Assembly: GCA_027604685.1 (NCBI GenBank)
Contig: JADHYX010000297.1
Coordinates: 1-27,971 of the forward strand
Direction: 5' to 3'
DNA: 27,971 nucleotides
Source of the DNA: Lobulomyces angularis
Taxonomy: Eukaryota; Chytridiomycota; Chytridiomycetes; Lobulomycetales; Lobulomycetaceae
A model generated the notes under the pieces. The model was not told the DNA's origin, did not search any database, and saw only the letters and a list, made by a program, of their open reading frames with translations. The position numbers were made by a program, and so were the translations under genes. Of this stretch, positions 18,733 to 27,971 are shown piece after piece (position 1 is the first letter of the stretch; each line of letters begins with the position of its first letter).

Positions 18733-20859
18733 AAAAAAAATTTTTTATTATATTTTTTTAAATTTTTTTTTTCTTTTTCTCAGCAGGTTGTTGTAATCTA
18801 TTTTTTCTATTTTCTTTTTTTTTTAATATACCACCATTTCAAAAATAAACTTTTTTCTTTTTATATAATTTTTTTTTTTATCCCTTTTCAATATTCAAAT
18901 ACCATTTTACTAAAACAAAAAAAAAAATTAAATAAAGAAAATATCAAAAAGGAAAAAAAAGTAAAATTTTTTAATTGAATTTATTTAAGACTTACAAATG
19001 GTATTGGTTTAAACCGCTGTGATGGTGGCTGCTGTCAGCGATAAAAATCACATCTATCAGGGAATCACTAATTGTGAAAGATTGGTGTTTCATTTTTTTA
19101 AAAAAAATGTCCAATACTGAAGTTAAAATTGTAAATCCTTCAAATTTTTAGTTTTTATTTTTTATATTGTTTTAAGGTTAAATTTTGTTTTAAATAGTTA
19201 AGTGGAACTTTTTTTTTTTTGCTTGTGCTTAAATTGATCCAGTAGTTGTTTTCTTGAACTAAAAAGAGTGCTATTCACCAACTCTCTATCTTAAAATCTA
19301 AAACAAAAATTAAAAAGGAAAAGTGCAAGGAAATTAAAATTTCTAAAATTTATATCCATCTAATTTGAATTTTTCAAGAAGTAATTAAGACATATCGTAT
19401 GATTTGAAGTTGGCTTTTTGTTATTTTGGAGAAGTTTTTTCCAGAACATAGTATCTATAAACCTTTAAAATTTAAATTTACGTACATTAAATCAAGAATC
19501 AGTATTGGCAGCGGTAATGAATCACTCAAATTCAGTTCATGTTTTACGATTGTTACTTTTTCATTTGGATTTAATTCTAAACCAAATTATCTATACAAAA
19601 TTGTAATGAAGGGAACCCTGATTATGTCGAAGATGTGTTAAAAAAAAAAAAAATTTTTTTTTTTTTTTTTTAACCATTTTTATTTATTTTAATACTAATT
19701 TCTCTATTTTAATTTTATCATCTTTACAATAGGCTTGTAAATTTTACAGAACTTTTAGATGCTATTGGAAATATAGAGTCAACATTTAACAACATTTACT
19801 AATATTATTTTGTACAACAAGGCATCCAAGCCTGTCAAAGGGATTTAAACGAGCATACTTGAGTTCAAATCATCAATGATCAACTAGTGAAAATTAAGAC
19901 GTTAATTTAACAGTTGAATCAGTAGGTGTCAGTAAATCACTAGAAAACGAATTACTACTTAGGGCTAAATAAGAATTAAATGTTAAATTCAAGGAATAAT
20001 GGAAGTTAACCATAAGGAAGGAAGTATTAAAATGGTTTGAAGAAACCAAAAAATAGAGAAAGTTTTTTTTTAATTTTAATTCTTAAATCAACAGATTCTC
20101 ACTTAATGAGATTTTTGAAGATTTTCCGTAGTATTTCTCATGTGATGTATAAATTTAGTTAATTAGAATGTTAGAGTTACGTGGGTTTTAATACTTAAAT
20201 GAAAAATATATTTTTTTTTTATTTGCAAAAATCCTTTCATTTTTAAAACAATACGTAGTTCCCAAATTGCGCATTCTTTTCAAATTTTGAAACCATTGCA
20301 TTTTGTGATATAAAACGCAATTCATCTTATTATTATTTAAATATCTATATTTTAACTTTTTTTGTAGTTTTTCCTGATTTTAAACTGAAGGTATTCGAGA
20401 GGCTAGATCAACTTAGGAAAAAAAAAAAATTTTTGAGAAATTAATATAAAAATCTTTTTTTTTTTGATTTTATTTTATTTAATTTTTATTTTCATTTTAA
20501 CATTTATTTTAATTTTTTTTATTTAATTTCCTTTTTTTTTAAAATATAATTTTTAATTGAAAGATGAATTCAACTGTATAATAACTAAGAAATTCCGTAA
20601 GAAATGTTAAGCATGAAGTTTCATCCCCACGAAAGATTATTACAACCTTCTCAACCATTGCAACTTTCTAATTGGAAATAAAATTTTGGGTGATCAGAAA
20701 AAAAAAAAAAAATTTAGCAGTTGTAAAAATTAAGTAAAAAATTAAATAAGAAAAAAAAAAAGAGTTACGGGTAAAAACTAGTTAAAAAAGTAAAAAAAAG
20801 GAAAATATCGATAAACAATTATCTAGAAAAAATTTTATTTTTTTTAAATTCATAATTTT
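18733..20859. other. Mostly noncoding; two possible coding relics
   Basis: Homopolymer-rich. 19432-19641 (plus) has an open run of about 70 residues containing S-C-F-T-I-V-T-F-S-F-G-F, and 19733-20060 (plus, several stops) begins L-V-N-F-T-E-L-L-D-A-I-G-N-I-E after a good acceptor. They may be exons of one decayed gene. I recognise neither. Confidence 0.3.
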
Positions 20860-21108
20860 TTTAAAAAACTGCACATGTTCCTGATCAAAAATTTTTGGTG
20901 CATTTTCGATGTCAAACAATTTTTTGGTTTCAAACCACCCATCTTCATCAGCACTTGTATTTTTTATTTCGTTTTTCCAAGTTTGAGGGTAGACAATTGC
21001 ATTTACCAATGTATCTTCTGTTGTACTTTTCTGTCAATACTTTAATACAGGCATTATATTCCTCTCTGTACTTGTTCGCTAATTCACTTTCAGCCCCTAT
21101 ATTAATGT
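20860..21108 (-). pseudogene. Unidentified coding fragment abutting the rRNA piece
   Basis: Minus-strand text with normal protein composition in two frames: A-E-S-E-L-A-N-K-Y-R-E-E-Y-N-A-C (about 21095-21048), then, after a one-base shift near 21015, T-L-V-N-A-I-V-Y-P-Q-T-W-K-N-E-I and D-E-D-G-W-F-E-T-K-K-L-F-D-I-E (to about 20910), then F-D-Q-E-H-V-Q-F-F. No ATG; the uninterrupted part opens with TTG. I do not know the family. It ends close to where the 28S similarity begins, so the rRNA piece may have landed in or beside this gene. Confidence 0.4.
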
Positions 21109-21111
21109 GGT

Positions 21112-21318
21112 AAAATAATTTGGGAACAACGGTATTCAGGCCGCAACCCTAGTAATTCTTTATTAAATGAGTTAACAAGCAAGGGTTTGTGTAACAGAAA
21201 CCACACAACCTGAATTAGGGCACCTGGTAGTGTCACCTAGCCTAACGGTATACACCAATTGCGTGAGTGAAGGGTTCCTCTCGTACTAACTTCAATTACT
21301 ATTGCGATAACACTTCAT

Positions 21319-21373
<55 letters not shown>

Positions 21374-21415
21374 ATTAGCGGGTGAACAATCCGACGCTTT
21401 GAGAATTCTGCTTCT

Positions 21416-21453
<38 letters not shown>

Positions 21454-21476
21454 AACGTCGCTATGAACGCTTGGCT

Positions 21477-21519
<43 letters not shown>

Positions 21520-21688
21520 AGGCTTAAATACCAAGCGACTAAAGGATCGATAGGCCACACTTTCATGGTTTGTATTCACACTGAAAATCAAAATCAAGGG
21601 AACTTTTACCCTTTTGTTCTACTCGAGATTTCTGTTCTCGATGAGTTCCCCTTAGGACACCTGCGTTATTTTTTAACAGATGTGCTGT
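21112..21688 (-). rRNA. 28S (large subunit) rRNA fragment, 3' region, truncated
   Basis: Reverse complement of nuclear large-subunit rRNA. The rRNA-sense strand starts near 21688 with the conserved C-A-C-A-T-C-T-G-T-T-A-A-A region, passes through the peptidyl-transferase-centre helices, and includes the sarcin-ricin loop AGTACGAGAGGA at 21287-21276 in its eukaryotic form (followed by ACC). Similarity is strong and without visible damage from about 21688 to 21240. Beyond that to about 21112 it becomes less familiar (variable 3' domain or divergence), and the terminal part of a normal 28S is not recognisable. There is no 18S, 5.8S or 5' 28S nearby: an isolated, at least 5'-truncated copy. ORFs at 21418-21738 and 21563-21751 are shadows of it. 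Confidence 0.9.
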
Positions 21689-24600
21689 GGTTGGCAAGCA
21701 AAATTTGGAATTTGAAATATTGGAAGTTTGACAATTAACAAAAAAAGTCAACCAGAAAGAATAAACTTGTTTGCATTTAATGTGAGGCTTCTTAATGTTT
21801 ATTTATTAATTATTTTATTATTTTTTGTTTTTTTATAGAGCATGTTGTAACAATTTTAAATAGTAAGCTTTGTTAATATTTCAAAAATTAATTCAAGCTT
21901 TTTCTTTTTTTTTTTTTTTTTTTCAATTAATCAACTTTTTTCTTTATTTTTTTTTTTAATGAATCAACTTTTTTTTTGATTTTTGATGTACAATCACCAT
22001 TTTTTTCTATTATTGATTTTTATTTTCTTTAGTTGTAATTTTTTCCCAAATTTAGGATAATAACAGTTTTGCAAATTCAATTTATAATAATTCATCATAT
22101 ATTTTAATCCAAAGAAAAATATTAAAAAAAATTATATAGTCTTACTGGTACATTTAAAAAAGGCATTAAAATGTTGTGTGGCAACCATTAAAGAAAAAAG
22201 TTTTAATTTTCAAAAAACACCACAGAAGTAGTAAACTGATTTTGGATTTTAAAAAGTAATAAAATTGATATATGTATAATTTCAAATAGTTAATCCATAT
22301 TTAATAATTAACATAAAAATAAAGTTAAAAAACTGTGTGTAATTCATACTAAAGTAAAGTTTTGACTTTTTAAGTTTTCCAATTGTATAAATCTACCAAT
22401 CTTTCTTTCGGTAATCATTCATTCATACTTTGAAGAATTTTCCTCGACACAATTAAAAAATGAAGAAATTAACCAGATTAACAAAAACAAATTTTTAATT
22501 TTCGATATACCAAAGAAAATACTTAATTTTCAATAAAGTTAAGATATTTTGAAGTTACTTTCGGTTTTAAAAGAAGGTAGAGAAGTTGAAAAGAAGAGCA
22601 GCTTTAATTAATGCCTTTAAAGTTGAAAATGAATTAAAAAACAATAGAAACATTTGCAATTATTACCTAAGGGTAACTGAATTAACTTTTTTATAATCTT
22701 TTATAACGAAACTAACTCTTTTTAGCCATTTGGATAATAGCATCAACTGGAAAAATGAAATGTCATCATCTTTTTTAAAAAATTTGATCTACATCGAAAA
22801 AATCAATTAATAAAAATTAAGAATTTTGGTTTTTTTCAACTGCAAAAGTTGTTGATCAAAAACTGGTAATTTTAAAATTTGAAAATAAAAAAAATTTACA
22901 AAATCAAGTTCGAAATCATTATTTAAAACTTAATACACAAATGAAATAGCCCTCAGCTTTACCAATATTTAACATTCACATTAAATGTTGTAAACAAATT
23001 AATTAAAAATGGAATGTTTTAAAAACTAAATTAAGCTTAAATTTTATGTCAAGTGTTACACTCTTTTTTCAATAATACTAACCTTATAATTTGAAGAAAC
23101 CTCATGAATGAAAAAAAGACATAGTTTGTAGATTTAAGTAAAGTTAAGTTATCACATTTTAAAAAGTTTAAAACTACATTTTTCCAATCACCAACTTTTA
23201 TCTTCTTTTATTTCTAATTTTTAACTTAAAGTCTTAACAAATTGGACTATCAGATGTTTCTGTAATTTGCCAATGTCAAAATTAAATTCTTTTTGAAAAA
23301 AGTTAGAAAATTCCATTAACTTAACAAAAGGAATTCACTATTCAAACATTATTAAATTCAAACAATATTAAACTCAAGAAATATTAATTTATTTATTAGT
23401 GCGTTGAATTTTTACATTAATTTCGAATTTTCAGAAACTCATTTTAGTAGGACATTTTTTAAACTTCACCACATGCAAAATTCAATGCTTCAAAAGTCTT
23501 TTAGGTTATCAAGTATTTTATTAAAATTTATTTAAACTTCAACTTTTATTATTATATTTGAAATAAATTTATTCTTCTAAAAAAACTTTAATTTTTTTGA
23601 TGATTTTCAATTTAAATTTTCTCCATTGCAATGCGAATCTAAGTATTGAGAGTTAAAGATGAAAATTGATAATTAAAATGAATGATAACTAAAATCGTCA
23701 CATTGAAATCTTTTACGGAATTTACATCCATTACCGAATTTATAATTTCAACTTTCAAAAAAAAATTAAAAAATAAATTTTAATATCGGTAATTTAACGT
23801 TTGATATTCCAGATAGTACTTTTTTGTATAATATATTTCGTCACTAAACAAAAACCACCTTCTTTTAAATCAGAAAAGAATAATTTTGAATTTGACCTGT
23901 TCTTTCCAAATTGAAAAATTTATTTTAACATTGAAAAATTCCCTTATAAAATTACATTATAATTTACAATAATTCGACACTATAGGTAATCATCCTTCTT
24001 TCATAAATATTTTTTTCTAATTTTTTTATTTTTTTTACAATAATTACACGAAAAGAATGATCTATTTTACAAGGTACTATTTTAAGATTAAGTTTCGTGA
24101 TTTTTTTTATAGGATAAATAAAAATTTGGAAACAAGCATTTTAATTTTTTTGTAAAAGATTCTTGCAAAAATTTATAGAAAGTGTTGGAAGGTTTTTTAA
24201 TTTTCACTGATGAAATTTATAATATGAAATCAATTTCACCTTCAAAATTTTTTTTTAAACCTTAAAAAGGGAGAAAAAATTTTATTTTTTATGTTTAAAG
24301 AACAACCAAACAGCACTATACACTTTCAACATAGTTATCAAAAAAAAAGAAGGAAATTTGTGAAGTATAATCGAGAAGAAAAATTGAAAAGTATTAACAA
24401 AGTTTTAAATTGATACCTCAAAAGGAATAATGTATTGGAATTGAATAACTAAGCATTTCTTAATTTAAAAAATAAGAAGGTAATGGAAAGAGATGGAAAA
24501 CAATTTAATTTTACATTACTTCTCTATATTGTTTAAACAATATTCCATTTTTAAAAAAATTTTTCTATTTTTTTTTTTTTGTATTAACAATATTTTTGAT

Positions 24601-27600
24601 AGTTTTGATACTTATTTTCAAAAAAAACTTTTAAATAACTGTATTGGAGGTATAATAAATTATTTAAATATCGTTTTGAACAATATAACAAGCAAATTTA
24701 TTTTATTATAGATAAGCATTGGATTTAGCATTGGATTTAAATAATTTAAACCAAAAAATTTGTAAAAAAAAAAATCTTTAACAGCAACTTGTCAATTGAC
24801 ATAATAATAATTACATTTTTTCTAATTTTTATTTTCAAGTGTCAAATATTTTTTTCAAACTAATAAATTTCCTCATATCAAAATACAAAGATTCTACCTG
24901 CTCAAAAAAAAAAATTCTCTACTTTAAGTTAAAAAATGGTGATTATGAAGTTAAATTACGGGATAAAAAATTTTTTGAATCAACAACAGAAAAAAAACTT
25001 CTAAAAGAAATGATTGAATTTTGGTTATTATTTATTAGGTGAATAAATACATTTAAATATTTCAATTGCCGATCTTTGATGATGGTGAGTAACGTGAAAC
25101 AAAAGTTTCTTTACCCCCAAAAAAAAACATCAACTTTTTTAATCATTTTCAAGTTAGCAATTAAAGTTTCATTAATTAGTAAATCGTTTAATATCAATTT
25201 TGATTTCAAAAGTTATTAAATTAATTTTTTTGTAAGTGGTCAGTACAAATTTATTAATTTTTTTTATTTTCGTTTTTTAATTTATTCATTTCAAATAATT
25301 TAAATTTGAGAAAAACAGATATCAATCTTAACGTTTTTTTTAAATATGAAACGGTAATATTCTCAGATGAATTGTTATTAATTGTCAAAAAATAAAAATA
25401 TGAAATGTAAAAAAACCAAGTATTCAGTGACAAATTCAAATAGAAAAATAAAATTTTTTTGTGTTTTGTGGTAAGATAAATAGATATTGATTTTGCTTCA
25501 TCAAATCTAAAACAGTTTTCTTGTCAGATAAATTATTTTTTAAGGTAAAAAAAAAACTAAAATTGAAAAATAGAAACTAATTTTTCAATAACAAAATCAA
25601 TAGCAAAATTCTGATAAATAATAACAAGATTTTTAACTTGTCAACAAGATTTTTTTAATAATGAAGCTTTTAAAACAACTATTCTTGGGTTAGTTGATTG
25701 TTTTCCAAAATTCACTTCAACGCTATTTTACAAAAATTTAAATTCAATTTGATTTATTTCACATAATAACGAGTATAAATTTTTCCTCAACGGTAAAAAC
25801 ATCAGTTTTTTTCAAGACCAAATTTTCAGTAAAAGTAAATGTCTTTACAAAATGAAAACAAATGAAAGATTCATTCTCAATTGTAATATTCCATGTTATT
25901 CAAAAATTTACATCAAATTCTTTTTATTTTTTTAAAAATTATGTAAAAATAAAATGTTTTTTTTAATTACTGAAGACTAAATTTTTTCTTTATCAAGATA
26001 AAAAAAAAATTAAATGAGATATATGCAATAATCAAGTCAGAAAAAAAAAAATACTATTTAGCACAAATTTGGAATATACAGAATAATGAAATAAAAAAAA
26101 AAGAAAAACCAATGTCAAACTGTTATTATTTTACAAATTCGTTACACTCTAAATAGGATTTAATGGAAAAAATTAAATGCAATATTAAAGAAAATGATAT
26201 ATTGAGATATTTGTAAGTTATTGTTGGAAAAACAAAAAATGTTGAAAATTTTTATTTTTTTTTTGTAAAGTTTTTAAAACGCCATCCAAAACATCCCAAC
26301 TGAACTCAAATGCATTTTCCATAATTTTTTATAATAAAATTTTATATTATCGTAATGATAATAAACGTTTTTTTACATTTTTATTATTTACTATAATGAA
26401 GATAATAAAATATTTATTAACATTTATTAACATTTAAATCAAGCTGTTTGAAAAAAAAATTAAAAAAATAAATCCAATATATCAACTATTACTGAAGCTT
26501 CAAAGTTTGTTGAATGGTACAACTCAATTTTCTTTATTAATATTTAAAAATGGATAATGAGATGTAATGGAATAGTTAGTGAGCATGTGAAATAAGGCAA
26601 AATAGATTTTTTAAAGTAAATTTTAAATAAAATAATGTAGTTTTCTATAAAGAGTATTTTATTTTTAAATTTTTTTGATATAAATATAAAAATTTTAAAT
26701 AAAATATATCGTCTTTTTATTAATTTAATGTAATAAAGTAATAAAAAACGCAATAATTTTAATTAATTGTTAAGATTAAAAAAAATTAAACTTAGAAAAA
26801 TTTATCAAAAAACACGAAAAAAACCGAATTTTTAGTTTAAAATTTAATATTCAAATAATTTACTTTTAAACAATAGAAAAAATCAAAATTACCAAATTTT
26901 AGAATCTTATGTAATTTAAACTTTTTTTATTGAAGTATTACATGATAAAAAAACTATTTGATAAAAATAATGTAAGTTATTGTATAAAAGTCTAAACAAA
27001 ACAAACAAAAGAAACTAGAATTGTTGTTGAAATCAAGCTACAAGTAGAGAATAACTTAGAGTTGAAATTTAAATAACAATTTATTTAATAAATTTATGGG
27101 GAATTTTGTCACAGAGTTTTTTGGAAAGAAATATTAAAAAAACAGAACAATAACACTGAGGTGTAAAATGATTGTCCTTAAAAAGAAAATGAAGTACAAT
27201 AAAAGTAAAATAAAAAGTAATTTTTTTGATATGATATACTGAATGATAAAAAATCGCAACAGTTTAGTTAAATTGTAAAAGTTAAAAAAAGTTAAACAAA
27301 GAAAATAAAAAAAAATAAAAAAATAAACTATAAGAAAAACTTACCAAAAATCTAAAAATAAAATAAATTTTAATTGCAGGTAGAAGAAATAACTTAAAAA
27401 TGAAAATAAATTTAATTTCCATAATAGAATTTAAAGAAACTTGCGAACAACGCTTTCACTGAAAAAAGTACAAAAATAAAAAATGTTTAGTAGAAACTTG
27501 TACTAAAATTAACATAAAAAAAAAAAAATATAAGATATAGAAGATTATACATGAAAAAAAAAAAAGTGATAACTTTGCTTTTATAAAAAAAAGATGTAAA

Positions 27601-27772
27601 AAAAGGGAAATTTTTGAATAGAGATAAAAAGTACTATAAGTAGATAGTTATAATGTAGTTATGTATCTTGTCACAAACCTATTTGAATAAATTATCCTCA
27701 ATTCCACAAACGCCTCATTTTTGTCATTTTTTCAAAAAGTAAAAGTTTAAATTTTCCTAAATTTCCTATTCG
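21689..27772. other. 6-kb A+T-rich gene desert
   Basis: I see no convincing gene, RNA gene or transposon. The few 60-80 codon ORFs (24493-24711, 24839-25042, 25254-25439, 26544-26753) are Lys/Asn/Ile/Phe-rich, as expected from A+T-rich chance. The right end must contain the promoter of the Crinkler-type gene at 27773; about 27640-27772 is slightly richer in G+C. Confidence 0.5.
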
Positions 27773-27971
27773 ATGCCAGAAATTTGGTTTCAACTTGTCG
27801 ATTCAGAGGGAAATCCTTACAAACATTCTGAAGCATCTCAAATTTCAGTTGAGGAAGATACTAACATTAATGTTTTAAGAAAATTAATCAAAGTAAAATG
27901 CTCAAATAATCTTTCACACATTGATGCAGTTGATCTAAAAATATATGAAAGTGTAGCGAAATTAAGAGATA
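27773..27971 (+). CDS. Crinkler-type (CRN) N-terminal domain protein, partial at right edge
   Basis: First 66 codons of a gene cut by the window end. The ATG at 27773 opens a frame with no stop. The N-terminus has the Crinkler ubiquitin-like header: M-P-E-I-W-F-Q-L-V-D-S-E-G (where CRNs have a hydrophobic strand then V-D/x-G-E), I-S-V-E-E-D-T-N-I-N-V-L-R-K-L-I-K (the V-x-V-x-L-K-x-x-I-K strand-helix unit), then a L-S-H-I-D-A-V-D-L-K-I-Y-E-S-V block (I-D-A-x-x-L-x-L-W/Y-x-V). In CRNs this header precedes a variable effector or NTPase part, which lies outside the window. Neither the N-terminal Met context (T at -3) nor introns can be judged further. Assignment is by motif recognition; a relative may be the NTPase relic at 14890-16190. 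Confidence 0.7.
   Translation, partial: MPEIWFQLVDSEGNPYKHSEASQISVEEDTNINVLRKLIKVKCSNNLSHIDAVDLKIYESVAKLRD

Noticed and set aside
21418..21751. ORFs on both strands
   Set aside because: They lie within the 28S rRNA fragment and its flank; open frames there are incidental.
25070..25130. C-box-like tgatga suggesting a C/D snoRNA
   Set aside because: No matching D box or terminal stem found at a suitable distance.

Overview
The window reads as nuclear DNA of an early-diverging filamentous fungus, most likely an arbuscular mycorrhizal (Glomeromycotina-type) genome. The evidence is: extreme A+T richness with long homopolymers; short GT..AG introns (about 47-160 nt) with T-rich 3' ends; velvet-family regulators and an AIM19-type mitochondrial protein, both fungal families; Crinkler-type genes; abundant decayed transposons; and a stray fragment of nuclear 28S rRNA. 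The taxonomic call is inference. A run of 10 N shows this is a scaffold with a gap.

Layout. 1-1818: the 5' end of a Ty3/gypsy-type retrotransposon on the minus strand (LTR 1568-1818, gag 575-1483, then protease and the beginning of the RT linker in the -1 frame, running off the left edge). 3707-4393: a four-exon AIM19-like gene. About 4690-5555: a decayed Tc1/mariner transposase (minus). 6189-11795: a velvet cluster with a complete six-exon gene (+, 214 aa), a velvet pseudogene (+, about 7973-8575) cut off by a second Tc1 fragment that is itself split by a solo LTR, an unrecognised intronless 155-aa ORF (minus), and a second complete six-exon velvet gene (minus, 238 aa). About 14890-16190: a broken Crinkler-type P-loop NTPase gene (minus). 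17118-18732: a broken dynamin-superfamily GTPase gene (+). About 20860-21108: an unidentified broken coding piece (minus) abutting a 28S rRNA fragment (minus, about 21112-21688). About 21.7-27.7 kb: an A+T-rich gene desert. 27773-27971: the start of a Crinkler-type gene running off the right edge.

How the parts relate. The two intact velvet genes share intron positions and phases, and exons 2, 3 and 5 have identical lengths (82, 53 and 104 nt), so they are duplicates of one ancestor; the pseudogene between them is a third copy. The region has a readable history: a third velvet copy was joined to a truncated Tc1 element, and an LTR of the same family as the gypsy element at the left end then inserted into that Tc1, leaving a 5-bp target duplication (tctta/tatta). 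The rest is mostly relics and noncoding A+T-rich DNA. Apart from the velvet genes, the AIM19-like gene, the orphan ORF, gag-pol and the partial Crinkler gene, I see no intact genes. I found no tRNA, CRISPR array or bacterial-style operon.
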